A stretch of 64,000 nt of DNA from positions 1-64,000 of the forward strand of contig CADCCU010000001.1 of NCBI GenBank assembly GCA_902800015.1, given 5' to 3'. Below the pieces are notes generated by a model that did no database searches, was not told where the DNA came from, and worked only from the letters and a program-made list of their open reading frames with translations. Positions 27,686-40,705 of this stretch are shown one piece after another; position 1 is the first letter of the stretch; the number at the start of each line of letters is the position of its first letter. The position numbers and the translations under genes were made by a program. This DNA is from an uncultured Ureaplasma sp. (GTDB taxonomy: Bacteria > Bacillota_I > Bacilli_A > Mycoplasmatales > Mycoplasmoidaceae).

Positions 27686-28894
27686 ATGAAAAATATGAAA
27701 AATTTAGACAAAAAAGTAAATATTGTCATTAATGCTGGTAGTTCATCTATCAAATATAAAATCTTCTGAAAATCAAATGATGAAGTTATTGCTTCAGGAC
27801 AATGTGAAAAAATTGGAAATCCACAAGGCATATTTTCACTAAAATATAAAGATAAAAAAATTGAGCAAACTTTGCCAATTAAAAATCATCAAGTTGCTAT
27901 TAAAAAAATTCTTGATGAATTAACTAAAAATAAAATTATTAGTAATCTAAAAGACATCTATGCTGTAGGACACCGTACAGTTATTGGTGGTGATTTATGC
28001 AATAAATCTGTTATTGCTACAAAAGCAGTTAAAAAAGAAATTAGAGATAATTTTGATTTGGCTCCATTACATAATAAGCCAGAGTTAGAAACTATTGAAG
28101 TATTTGAAAAATTATTACCTGGTGTTAAAAATGTATGTGTTTTTGATATATCATTTCATCGAACAATTCCAGATTTTAATAACTATCCTATTAAACAAGA
28201 CGTTGTTAAAAAATACAGAATATATAAATATGGTATGCATGGAACTAGTTACCGTTACATTGTGCAAAAAATGCAAAATGTTTTAAAAAAGAAAAATATA
28301 AATTTAATTGTTTGTCATTTAGGTAATGGTGCAAGTATCTGCGAAGTTATTAATAGTAAATCTTTTAACACTACAATGGGTTTAACTCCATTAGAAGGTT
28401 TAATGATGGGTACACGTAGTGGTGATGTCGACCCAAGCATAGTTACTTACTTAATTCGAAAAGGTTTTACTGCTGAGCAAGCTGATGATCTATTAAATAA
28501 GGAATCAGGCTTTAAAGGCGTAACTGGTTATAATGATTGTCGAGATGTTATCACAGCTTCAAGAAAAGGTAATAAACAAGCTACACTAGGTTTAAAAATG
28601 TTTGTTTCACGTATTGCTAAATATATAGTAACTTACGCTAATGAAATTGCCAATTATGGTAAGATTGATGCAATTGTATTTACTGCAGGTATTGGTGAAA
28701 ACTCACCAACTATTATTAAAATGGTTATTGATAGTTTACCAATCTTAAATTTAAAATTGGATGAAAAGAAATTACCTATAAAATATGATGATTGAAAATT
28801 AATTTCTACAAGAGAATCAAAAATTAAAATTTATCAAGTTCATACAAATGAAGAACTAATGATCGAACAAGATATTAAAAAATTAGTTAAATAA
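27686..28894 (+). CDS. ackA: Acetate kinase
   Basis: AckA makes ATP and acetate from acetyl phosphate. The 402-residue protein has the ASKHA signatures VNIVINAGSSSIKYKIF, VCVFDISFHRTIP, the catalytic GMHGTSYRY, CHLGNGASIC, GLTPLEGLMMGTRSGDVDP and FTAGIGENS. The ATG at 27695 is an alternative start. Trp residues near both ends are TGA. pta is not adjacent and not in the window. The gene stands alone between two exact inverted repeats and two terminators. Confidence 0.96.
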
Positions 28895-28962
28895 AAACAA
28901 TTGTTAAATTTAAAATAGACTATAGACTAAAAAGTATTAAACTAACATATTCTTAATATTTA

Positions 28963-28991
28963 TAATTGTGAAGCAAAACTTAAATAAAAAA
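28963..28991 (-). repeat. 29-bp inverted repeat, right copy (flanks ackA)
   Basis: This copy reads TAATTGTGAAGC to TTAAATAAAAAA on the plus strand and is the exact reverse complement of the left copy at 27554-27582. It overlaps the A-rich side of the terminator between ackA and tRNA-Ser. Confidence 0.85.
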
Positions 28992-29018
28992 ATAGTTGTT
29001 TTTCCACAACTATTTTTT
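28987..29018. terminator. Bidirectional terminator between ackA and tRNA-Ser
   Basis: AAAATAGTTGT pairs with ACAACTATTTT around a short TTTTCC loop, with A-rich and T-rich flanks, so it can terminate ackA (plus) and tRNA-Ser (minus). Confidence 0.85.
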
Positions 29019-29024
29019 ACACTA

Positions 29025-29113
29025 TGGCGGAAACGATGGGACTCGAACCCATGCATCGAAGAACGACCTAACACCTTAGCAGGGTGTCCTCTTAACCACT
29101 TGAGTACGTTTCC
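29025..29113 (-). tRNA. tRNA-Ser (GCT)
   Basis: The reverse strand gives an 89-nt class II tRNA: acceptor GGAAACG/CGTTTCC, anticodon GCT in ACACCCTGCTAAGGTGT, a long variable arm, T-loop TTCGAGT and encoded CCA. It reads AGC/AGU. It begins 53 bases after the permease stop and may be co-transcribed with it. Confidence 0.97.
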
Positions 29114-29166
29114 AAATGATAACTAATACTAATTATATATTAGCTATCAAAATTTATGAATTAAGC

Positions 29167-30834
29167 TTATTTAATTTTTGCACGCTTATTGCCTTTAGCA
29201 ATTAAGTTTTCGTGTTTTACTTCGAAAATACTTGGGATAGTACAAATAAATATAAAGACCAGAAGTACAACTAATGTCATAATTGCGCCAAGCATTTCAA
29301 CATTTCATGCATCTTGGCTATAAAGTTCCAAATTACCAGATGAATTAATAATATTGTTACCAATATCTTTAGCTCAACTAGCAACAATAACAATGTTGGC
29401 AAAAGATGAAACAATAATAAATGCCATACCTAAACCAATAATAATTAAACATACTCATGCAGAAGGAATAAAACTTCTGCATTGTTGTACTTTAATTTTT
29501 TTAGTGTGACGGTTAATTAATGCACCAGCAATTGGCAACAATACAAATAAGAATACAATAATTGAAGTTCAGTTAGCCATTAAATCAACAAATGAATATA
29601 ATCTGTTCAAACTACCACCACTAACATCATATCCACTTACAGGATCTCCACCTAAGAATGGTGTTAATTGAGTTAAGCCATAACCATTAACATCACTGTA
29701 ACCGAAGGCACCAATTAATGTTAATACTGCAAAGAAGAAAAATGTAATAATTCCTGAATATATAAGACCAACATAGGGGCGCGAAGGGTTTAATTTACTT
29801 TTATATTTAGCAGGGCAAGGTAAATCACCTATTTTAATTAAATCTTCAAAATATCTTGGATTATAAATAGCAAAACCATTTATAATGCCTAAAATTCCGA
29901 AAGCAATTAAAATTTCTATAACAGCTATTAATCAATGTGGAATTAATGCTAAACCACTAACTTTACCCATATTAGCATCACTTGTTCCAATTAATAATGA
30001 AATACCAATAACTAAGTCTATAATTGACACAATTAATAATCCTATTAATAATGCTTGTGGTGTTTTCTTTGGCTCTTTCATTTCTGACTGCATACCTGCC
30101 GCATTATAAAAGCCATCAAAAGCAAAGGCAATAGCAGGAATTGATCCAATAATACCAAGAATGCCTGATCCTCTTGTTAATAAAACAAATGTTACATGAT
30201 CTTGTTTAACATCAGGTAATATTGTTGTACCACCCATTGGGTTTCCCGTAATTCCAGCTACAACAAATCCCGCAATAGCAGCAAATACTAATGGAATAAA
30301 CTTAACAGATGTAATAATTCAGTTTTGAATGTTTCCAGCACGTGAACTAGTTCCAGAAGCAATAAAGAATCATAAAGTTATTGCTAAACTTATAAGTGCA
30401 ACTATTCATCATGATGCCTGTCAACCAAATGCATCTTGAAACATCATGACAGCATAATATGGCATCAAGAAGAAATTTAATGGTAAATACAAGAAAGCCA
30501 TAAAGTTCTTAGCAGTTTTATATAAGAACTTATTACAAAATGTTTTTACTCATCCAACTACTCCTAAGTTATCTGATGTGTTTACTGAAGAAACCTCCAC
30601 TAAAGCAAGTCCCATACAAATAACACCAATAATTGAGAATATCCAAGAGATGATAGCCAATAAATAACTACCACCAACATTGGATAATATTTCACCATTC
30701 TTTAAAAAAACACCGGCACCAATTGATGAACCAATAACTAAAAGAATAGCAGAAAAAAAACCAATTTTTTTATTTTTAATTTCCGATGGGGTTGCTTTCG
30801 GTTTGCCAATAGTTTTTTGTGTTTGCTTTGGCAT
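29167..30834 (-). CDS. APC-family amino-acid permease
   Basis: The 555-residue membrane protein has about 12 hydrophobic helices. TM1 carries the unwound substrate motif IGSSIGAGVFLKNGEIL, and TM6 has SIPAIAFAFDGFYN, both typical of the APC superfamily. It should import amino acids by proton symport or exchange; the substrate is not predictable here. Many tryptophans are TGA. The N-terminus (about 25 residues) and C-terminus are basic and cytoplasmic. An AGGAG site precedes the ATG, and the upstream region has nested dyads over the promoter. Confidence 0.88.
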
Positions 30835-30848
30835 ATAAAATACTCCTT

Positions 30849-30902
30849 ATATTGTATATTTTGTATTATACAATAATACAATATATGAGGTATGATATAC
30901 CT
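30849..30902 (-). promoter_or_regulatory. Promoter with operator-like dyads upstream of the permease
   Basis: On the minus strand a TATAAT (30870 to 30865) is centred in nested dyads: ATATTGTAT / ATACAATAT with 18 bases between (30849-30884), and an inner TTGTA-TTA-TACAA (30861-30873). A second dyad, AGGTAT-GAT-ATACCT (30888-30902), falls where the -35 element would be. Overlapping symmetric sites on a promoter suggest control by a dimeric repressor, which is not identified. Confidence 0.5.
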
Positions 30903-30950
30903 TATATCAAAATAATATCTTTAAAGTTTTTTTCATATGTAAAAACAAAA

Positions 30951-30977
30951 TTAGCACTCTTTTTGTTAAAGTGCTAA
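30951..30977 (+). promoter_or_regulatory. CIRCE operator (HrcA site) for dnaK
   Basis: TTAGCACTC, a 9-base spacer and AAGTGCTAA match CIRCE with one mismatch. A TATAAT (30986-30991) follows at once, so the operator covers the -35 region of dnaK. Confidence 0.92.
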
Positions 30978-32813
<1,836 letters not shown>

Positions 32814-32842
32814 TTAATAAAACTAATAAATTATTAAAAATA

Positions 32843-32878
32843 AAAAAGAAGTATGTTTAGTAAACTTACTTCTTTTTT
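32843..32878. terminator. Terminator between dnaK and the alcohol dehydrogenase
   Basis: AAAAAGAAGTATGTTTA pairs (with one or two mismatches) with TAAACTTACTTCTTTTT, with A-rich and T-rich flanks that would serve both converging genes. Confidence 0.85.
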
Positions 32879-32901
32879 AAATATTAATTGCAAATTAACT
32901 G

Positions 32902-34068
32902 TTATTTTTCAAGTTTATACAACAGGTTATAAATATTTACACCCAGTTGATGATGGCCTTCAGTGTTACGATCAAAAGCGCCAACCAGTCAATCAATATC
33001 TTGTTTAGTTACTTTTTTAATTTCTTTAAAATCAGTTAATTTTGTTGGTAAATTTAAAAGTTTAATGAAGTTTTGTATTTGTTTAATAAAATGATTAATA
33101 GACTTACTATTAAACAAAGCTTGTGACAATTCAACAGTTAAAGCTTTAAATTTTTTGTCATGAGCACACATGTACTTAATATATATTGGTGTGATTAAAG
33201 CTAAACCCGCTCCGTGAGATATATTTCATCTGCCGCTTAATGCATGTTCTAATCCGTGAACTTTTCAATCACCACCTGATGTATTAAATGCAGCTAAACT
33301 ATTTAGTGATCATGATGAAGTTCATAATATGTTGGCTCTTGCTTGATAATCATTTGGATTTTTTAAGGCAATTGGAACAAATTTTAATAAGGTTTTAATA
33401 TTAGCAACAATAAATTGCTTAGTTCATTCAAAATGTGTATTAACATCATAATATTGTTCTAATAAATGAGAAAAAATGTCAAAACTTCCACTAGCTGTTT
33501 GTCATTTACTTACACTAAAAGTATATGTTGGGTCTTCAAAACAAACAATAGGTCGGTTTTGATTAGCAACTCCTCATTTGTCATGAGTTTTACTATTAGT
33601 AATTACTGAACCATTGTTATTTTCACTGCCTGTAGCAGCAATAGTAATAATTGAAATAATAGGAATAGCAGGCTTATTAACCTTACCATCATTATCCATA
33701 TATTTCCAAACATTCTTATATTGAGTGTTAGTAATTAGATTACTTACAACTTTAGCTTCATCTATAACACTACCACCACCAACAGCAATAATTAAATCAA
33801 CCTTATTTTTTCTGCCTTTGATGGATGCATTATATGTATCAGTATCAATAGGATTTGGTTGAACACCGCTATGTTCAATGAATTTAATTTTTGTTTTTTT
33901 AATTTCTTTAATTATGGTGTTATAAATACCATTAATCTTTATTGAACCACCTCCATACATTATCATGATGCATTTTGGTTTTAATAATTTAATTTCTTTG
34001 CTAAGGTTGTGTTGTACACAATCCTTACCAAAATAATATTTTGTATTTAAAAATAATTGTAATCCCAT
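32902..34068 (-). CDS. Iron-containing alcohol dehydrogenase (BdhA/YugJ-like)
   Basis: This group III alcohol dehydrogenase probably reduces an aldehyde with NAD(P)H. The 388-residue protein has the nucleotide-binding MIMYGGGSIK and AVGGGSVIDEAK, the ITIAATGSENN segment, and metal-ligand histidines in FDIFSHLLEQY, VHGLEHALSG and NISHGAGLA. The N-terminal part LFLNTKYYFGKDCV resembles butanol dehydrogenases. About ten Trp codons are TGA. It is divergent from the dprA-like gene and convergent with dnaK. Substrate is unknown. Confidence 0.9.
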
Positions 34069-34123
34069 ATCAATAATTTTAAATTAACAAACAATTCTTC
34101 AAATTTTTTTCATATTTAATAAC

Positions 34124-34137
34124 ATAGGAGGGCCTAT
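34124..34137 (+). promoter_or_regulatory. Ribosome-binding site inside a small hairpin
   Basis: ATAGG-AGGG-CCTAT forms a 5-bp stem that contains the strong AGGAGG site of the downstream dprA-like gene, so translation initiation could be dampened by structure. The hairpin is short and may be chance. Confidence 0.4.
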
Positions 34138-34139
34138 TA

Positions 34140-34850
34140 ATGGACAAAATATTGATTTATATGTTAATCAAACATAACTTCATTTGGGATGAAGTATATT
34201 ATGCTTTAAAAAATAAAGAAATAATTGACAAATCGGAAGTCAATAAAACTTGTACCAATATTAAATCTAAGTATATAACCATTATTAATGATAAGTATCC
34301 TTACTATTTAAGAACAATATTAAAGCCGCCATTTGCTATTTTTTATTATGGTAATTTTGATTTAATGAATAAGAAACATATTTGTATTGAAACAAATATT
34401 GATAATCAAATTTTAAAACATTTAAAATTTTTGGCAACAAATGATTATGTATTATGTTTTAAGGACTCTACATTAAATAATGAAAGCTTAAATTTATTAA
34501 ATAAAAATCACTTACCATACATTGTCTACACAAATAATATATCAACAATAATTAACAACCGATCATTAAAGAAAATAATTGATATGAAGCAATCATGTTT
34601 TGTATCAGAAACATATGATTCTGAACAAAAAATGTCAAAAAGATTTTTTTATGGATCAGACATCCCAATAATTTTTTTCAACAAATTAAAACTAGAAAAT
34701 CATCAAGAAAAAAATTATTTATCGCAAGAAAATCACAAAATTTATTTGTATACAAATAATATTTTAAATACTAATGAAGAACAAGAACTAAAATTATTAA
34801 AAATTAGAAATTTTAAAGAATTTAAAATAGTTTTTATAAATAAAAACTAA
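34140..34850 (+). CDS. Degenerate DprA/Smf-like protein
   Basis: The 236-residue protein resembles DprA, which loads RecA on incoming single-stranded DNA. The segment ITIINDKYPYYLRTILKPPF followed by AIFYYGN is the DprA N-terminal signature (YP..L..I..PP..L...G). The Rossmann-fold motifs that should follow (GSR and the SGxAxGID region) are not visible; the corresponding stretch is Lys/Asn/Leu-rich. Its place immediately upstream of topA matches the dprA-topA order of Firmicutes. It is therefore probably a decayed or repurposed DprA. A strong AGGAGG precedes the ATG. Confidence 0.65.
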   Translation: MDKILIYMLIKHNFIWDEVYYALKNKEIIDKSEVNKTCTNIKSKYITIINDKYPYYLRTILKPPFAIFYYGNFDLMNKKHICIETNIDNQILKHLKFLATNDYVLCFKDSTLNNESLNLLNKNHLPYIVYTNNISTIINNRSLKKIIDMKQSCFVSETYDSEQKMSKRFFYGSDIPIIFFNKLKLENHQEKNYLSQENHKIYLYTNNILNTNEEQELKLLKIRNFKEFKIVFINKN

Positions 34851-34914
34851 ATAAAAATACAGTCTAAAACACCTATATCACATGAATAGTTTTATATAAT
34901 TTACTCTAAACTAT

Positions 34915-37047
34915 ATGAACAAGTTGCTTATCATTGAGTCACCAAATAAAATCCATACAATAAATAAATATTTAAAAGATGATAATTTTAAAATCATTGC
35001 CACAATTGGACATATTCGTGACTTACCATCAAACAGTTTAGGTTTTGATGAAAAAACACTTGAACCTCGATGAATTATTCCTTCAAGCAAGAAGGGATTA
35101 CAACCCAAGTCAAAAATTGTTGCTAATATAAAAGAAGAAGCAAAAAAAGCTGACGAAATATATTTAGCAACTGACCCTGATCGTGAAGGTGAAGCTATTT
35201 CATGACATGTTTACAGTATTTTACCTGATCAAGATAAGACAAAATGCAAACGGATTACATTTAATGAAATTACTAAGCCTGCTATTCTTGCAGCTTTAGA
35301 ACACCCAAGGGATTTGGATGACAACTGAATTCACTCGCAATTTGCACGTCGTTTACTAGACCGTTTAGTTGGATATAAAGTATCCAAAGAAGTAAGAAAA
35401 AAAACTGGAGGAAGAAGTGCAGGTCGTGTACAATCTGTTGCTCTTAAAATGATCTATGATCGTGAACAACAAATTAAACATTTTAAACCAGTTGATTGAT
35501 GAACACTAGACCCTATTTCAACAAAATATGGTAAATTAATTCTTCGTGAAATCGATCCAAAACTTAAAAATATAAAAATAAATAAAACTAATGATGAAAG
35601 TGTTAGTGGTGTTGACTTTAAAGATTTAGCTTCCGCTGAAAAAGTAAAGGCAGATTTAACAAAGGAATTTAAGATATATCGTATTGAAAAGCCTAAGCAT
35701 TACTTTTCTAATCCAAAAGAACCTTATAAAACTTCTACTCTTCAGCAAGATGCAATTAACCGTTTAAAATGAAGTGTTACAAAGGCTACTTTTGTTGCAC
35801 AAAAATTATATGAAGGTGTAAAAATTGACAATGAATATGTTGCATTAATTAGTTACCCTCGTACAGACAGTGTTCGTATCTCTCCATATTTTACAGAACA
35901 AGCTAAAAAATTTATTACCAGTGCATTTGGAGCTAAATATTTCCAAATCCATAAACAAACATCTGATAAAAATAATGCAAATGTACAAGACGCACATGAG
36001 GCTATCCGTGTAATCGATCCTTTTATTACACCTAAATCTATTAAAAACAAAGTAGAAAAAGAAGAATACGAACTATACAATTTAATTTGATGCCGTACTA
36101 TTGCTAGTTTTATGACTCCTGCACAGTATGAAAATACTGTTGTGCGTATCATCAATAATGAAAATAAATTTTATACATATTCTCGAATTTTAGTTGAGCC
36201 TGGATATAAGAAAATTTATTTTGATGATACAGAATTACCAACAAGAGACTTGTGCCTTTCTGATAGTTTGTTAGGAAAAACAATTAATGACATTAAAACA
36301 ATTGAAGTTAAAAAGCATACTTCTGAGCCACCTGCAAGATACACACAAGCTTCATTGATTAGAGAATTAGATAATGCTGGAGTCGGAAGACCATCAACAT
36401 ATCGTTCAATGGCTAATATGGCTATCGAGCGAGGTTATGCACAATTAAACTCACATTCCTACCAGATGCTATCTCTTGGTGATGATGTTGTTAAATTTTT
36501 AGATAAAAATTTTGACTTTATTATGGATAAAGATTTTACAAAATCTTTTGAAAATCAATTAGATTTAATTGCTGAGGGTAAACTTGATTGGAAATCCCCA
36601 ATTAAGGAATTCCAACCAATTCTTAATAAATCAATTAAAAAAGCCGAAAAAGTTGACAACATGTCTAATTTTGTAAATAGAAAATGTCCAGAGTGTGGAG
36701 GCAATTTAGTATATAGATTTACTAAAGATAAAGGCATCCGTTTTATTGGTTGTAATAATTACCCTAAATGTAAATACAATGAATTTCCAAATGCATTCCA
36801 ACCTAAAAAAACTGGTTTGAAGTGTCCTGAATGTGGTGGTGACTTAGTAATCAAAATAAGCAAACGTAAAAGAAAATTTGTAGGCTGTAGTAATTATCCA
36901 ACATGTAACTTTATTATGAAAACTGATAGTGGTATGATTAAAACAATTGAAACAGCTATTAATGAAAATAAGATTCCGGATGTTAAAGTGGAAAAGGCAG
37001 TTTTTGAAAAGAAAGTCATTAAGCAGAAAGAAAACAAAAAGAAATAA
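34915..37047 (+). CDS. topA: DNA topoisomerase I
   Basis: TopA relaxes negative supercoils. The 710-residue protein has the TOPRIM domain (LLIIESPNKIHTINKYL, ATDPDREGEAISWH), the catalytic tyrosine at about residue 314 in LISYPRTDS, the RYTQASLIRELDNAGVGRPSTY segment, and two C-terminal four-cysteine zinc ribbons (CPECGG...C...C, about residues 590-670). Many Trp codons are TGA. A TATAAT (34895-34900) lies 14 bases before the ATG. trxA follows after 2 bases. Confidence 0.97.
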
Positions 37048-37049
37048 AT

Positions 37050-37370
37050 ATGGCTATAAGTGAATTAATTACAGTAAATTTTGAACAAGCTATTCATACT
37101 AAAAAGTATGTTATTATTGATTTTTATGCAGATTGGTGTGGACCTTGTAAAATGTTATCGCCAATATTGAGCAAGCTTTCTGATGAATATCAAAATATTT
37201 ATTTTTTTAAAGTTAATGTTGACCGTGAATCAGTGTTAGCAAAAAGGCTTAATATTCAATCCATACCTACAGTTCTACTCTTTAGAAATGCTAAATTAGT
37301 TGATATGTTTGTAGGCTACAAAAATCAAATTGATATTAGAAATTTAATTACTAAATTTCTATCCAATTAA
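37050..37370 (+). CDS. trxA: Thioredoxin
   Basis: The 106-residue thioredoxin has the redox motif DWCGPCK (Cys 30 and 33), the buried Asp in IIDFYADW and the cis-proline in QSIPTVLLF. It reduces protein disulfides in the cytoplasm with thioredoxin reductase, which is not in this window. It is coupled to topA (2-base gap). Confidence 0.96.
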   Translation: MAISELITVNFEQAIHTKKYVIIDFYADWCGPCKMLSPILSKLSDEYQNIYFFKVNVDRESVLAKRLNIQSIPTVLLFRNAKLVDMFVGYKNQIDIRNLITKFLSN

Positions 37371-37384
37371 CTATATCTAATATA

Positions 37385-37390
37385 TATAAT
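37385..37390 (+). promoter_or_regulatory. -10 box of adhE
   Basis: TATAAT lies only 9 bases before the adhE ATG, in the 28-base gap after trxA, which suggests a nearly leaderless adhE mRNA in addition to read-through from topA-trxA. Confidence 0.5.
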
Positions 37391-37398
37391 ATTCACAT

Positions 37399-40029
37399 AT
37401 GCCAAACATCAAACAAATTGTTAGTTCTGTAAGAAGTGCACAACAAAAGTTTGCAACTTTCACTCAAGAACAAGTAGATCACATATTCTATATGGCAGCA
37501 AAAGCTGCTAATATGCAAAGAATTCCTCTTGCCCAAATGGCTATAGCCGAAACCAAAATGGGTGTTCTAGAGGATAAAATTATAAAAAATACTTTTGCTG
37601 CTGAATACATATACAACAAATACAAATATATGCAGACATGTGGTGTTGTTGAAGAAGATATTGCTTCTGGATATAAAAAAGTATTAGTACCAAAGGGTGT
37701 AGTTGCTGGTATTATTCCAACAACTAATCCAACATCAACTGCAATCTATAAAATCTTAATATGTCTAAAGACACGTAATGGAATAATTATTTCCCCACAC
37801 CCACGTGCTTATAATTGTACAGTTAAAGCTGCAAAGATTATTTTGGATGCTGCTGTTGCTGCTGGAGCTCCAAAGGATATTATTAGTTGATTGCCTCCTA
37901 ATTCTTCAATGGAAGACACTGCTGAATTAATGAAAGAAAGTGATTTAATTTTAGCAACTGGAGGCAGTGGTTTAGTTAAAGCTGCATATTCATCTGGTAA
38001 ACCAGCAATTGGTGTTGGTCCAGGTAACTGCCCAGCTATTATTGATACAACTGCTGATATCAGAATGGCAGTAGCATCTATCATTCAATCAAATACATTT
38101 GATAATGGTATGATTTGTGCTACTGAAAACTCTGTTATTGCATTAAGCGGAATTTATGATAAAGTAGTTGCAGAATTTAATAATCAACAAGCATATGTAA
38201 TAACTAACAAAAATGATGCTAAAAAAATATGCAACAAAATGTTTTTAACTGATAAAAGTGGTCATCATGTATTAAATCCTGCAATAGTAGGACAAAATGC
38301 TCAAAATTTGGGAAAAATATTTGGTATTAATGTTCCTAAATGAGCTAAGATGTTAGTTGTTGAAACTACAGATTGCACAATAAAAAATCCATTAGCTCAT
38401 GAAAAACTAACGGACTTTGTATCACTATTCAAGGCAAAAGACTTTGATGATGCTTTAAGGATACAAAAAGAATTATTAAAACTTGGACCCGGACATACTT
38501 CTTCACTATTCTGTGATGAATTAGCCGGAGCTGATAAGGTTATTAAATTCAGTGATAATGCAAATACTGGAAGATTAATCATTAACTCTCCTTCATCATT
38601 AGGTGGTGTTGGTGATTTCTATAACTTTAAATTATTACCTACATTCACAATTGGCTGTGGTTCTGTTGGAGGTAATGCAACAAGCCAAAATATTGGACCA
38701 GAAAATTTATTAGATGTAAAGCAGGTAGCTATGCGTAGAGAAAATATGTTATGAATGCGTATACCAAGTAAGGTGTACTTTAAATATGGCTGTATTGAAG
38801 AAGGCTTAAAAGATTTAAGAGATGATGGAGTTAAAAAAGTTTTCATTGTTTCTGATAATTTTATTTGAGATATGTTTGGTCAAAAAATTACTCATATCTT
38901 AGAAAAATATGGTATGAAAACAAAAGTTTTCACAAATGTTGAACCAAACCCATCATGTGCTACAACATATAAAGGAGCTAAAGAAATTAAAGAATACAAC
39001 CCTGAAGCAATTATTGCTTTTGGTGGTGGTAGTTCTCTTGATGCTGCTAAGATGATGTGATTCTATAATGAATATCCTGATGTTAAATTTGAGGATTTAG
39101 CTGTAAGATTCTTAGATATTCGTAAACGTGTTGTAAAATTCCCAACACCTAAGAAAGTACAATTAGTTTGCATTCCAACAACAGCTGGTACAGGATCAGA
39201 AGTTACACCATTTGCTATTATTACTGATGAAAAAACACATATTAAATATTCATTAGCAGATTATGCACTTGTACCAAATATTGCAATAATTGATGCACAA
39301 TTTATGATGTCTTTACCACCAAGAATGACTGCTGTAACTGCTGCTGATGCATTCAGCCACTGTTTTGAATCATATGTATCAGTTCTTGCTACAGATTTTA
39401 CAAGACCGTATTCAATTCAGGGTATAAAATTGATTTACAAATACTTAAAACGTGCATATGATCATGGAACAACTGATAAAGAAGCAAGAGAAGCTATTGC
39501 TCATGCAGCAACTATTGCTGGAATAGCATTTGGTAATGCTTATCTTGGTGTAGTACACTCACTATCACACAAAATTGGTGGACACTTTGGTGTAATGCAC
39601 GGTGCTGCTAATGCTATTTATTTACCATATGTAATGCGTTACAATGCTGCAAAATATGAAAATGAAAAGCAAATGTACTGACCACAATTTAAATACAATG
39701 ATGTAAGAGAAAAATATTGTGAAATTGCTGATATATTAGGCATTAAAGGTAAAACACAAGCACAAAAGGTAGATAATTTGATTAAAGAAATTCAAAAATT
39801 ATTTGCATCGGTTAACCTATGAAAAACAACAAAGGAATATGGTGTAAAAGATGCTGATTTTGAAAAAATTCTTGATCAAATGTCAGTTGAGGCGTTCGAT
39901 GACCAATGTACAGGCGCTAACCCACGTTTACCAAGAGTAAGTGAATTAAAACAATTATTTATCGATGCACATTATGGAAACAAAATCCAAAGTATTGATG
40001 CACAAGATAAAAGTAACGAAAAGAAATAA
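37399..40029 (+). CDS. adhE: Bifunctional aldehyde-alcohol dehydrogenase AdhE
   Basis: AdhE converts acetyl-CoA to ethanol in two NADH-consuming steps. The 876-residue protein has an N-terminal CoA-acylating aldehyde dehydrogenase (GIIPTTNPTST, catalytic Cys in FDNGMICATENS) and a C-terminal iron alcohol dehydrogenase (AFGGGSSLDAAKMMW, PTTAGTGSEVTPFA, metal histidines in AFSHCFE, HSLSHKIGGHFGVMHG). Length is normal for the family. At least eight Trp codons are TGA. With AckA it gives the cell a redox-balanced mixed fermentation. Confidence 0.97.
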
Positions 40030-40694
40030 TGAATACTTCTAAAATAAATGATGATAATGTACATGGTATAAAAAAAACAAATACCAAAAAAGTTAACACC
40101 ACTCGCAAATTGGAATATGTTAACGGTAAAACTGTACAAAGAATGAATTTATGTCAAGCATTCACAAGGATGACATATGCAAATGTAATTATTGGTGCTG
40201 TTTTATACCTAATTACAATGATTACGTTATTTGGGGCAAGAGTTAATGACCCTAATAACTTATGACTAGGTTTTTGAGTAGTTTTAAGACTAAATGGTGC
40301 CGCTCTTTCTGCATTTGCTATTATAGTTTTTTCACTTGATAGTTTATGATTAGCATCATATGCCACACAGTTAGTAGCTAATATCGTTTTACACAATAAA
40401 GTGAAGTTAATTTATGTACCTGCTTTTTTAATTGCTTTAAGTGTTTCTATACTATTGATGTTAATCTTAGGAGGATGTTGTAGCCCTGCATATCTTGAAA
40501 TTGGAGACATATCTTCATGAATTTATATTTCATGAATGCGAACTTTAACTATAAAAAATGTGGGCTTTTCAACATCATTAACTTCAGGAGCAATAATTAT
40601 TTTATTAGAAATAGTACTTATCTATGTGGCATGCATTGGATATACTATTTATTACCACACTTATAAAATTAAAAAAAGTAAATTGATAAAGTAG
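40029..40694 (+). CDS. Hypothetical four-helix membrane protein
   Basis: The 221-residue protein starts in the adhE stop (TAATG). A basic hydrophilic N-terminus of about 45 residues (with Lys/Thr/Asn repeats) is followed by four hydrophobic helices, the third containing [11 protein letters not shown] do not recognise a family. Eight Trp codons are TGA. Translational coupling to adhE and the short distance to pth suggest it is expressed with both. Confidence 0.75.
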
Positions 40695-40705
40695 CAAATA
40701 ACTTG

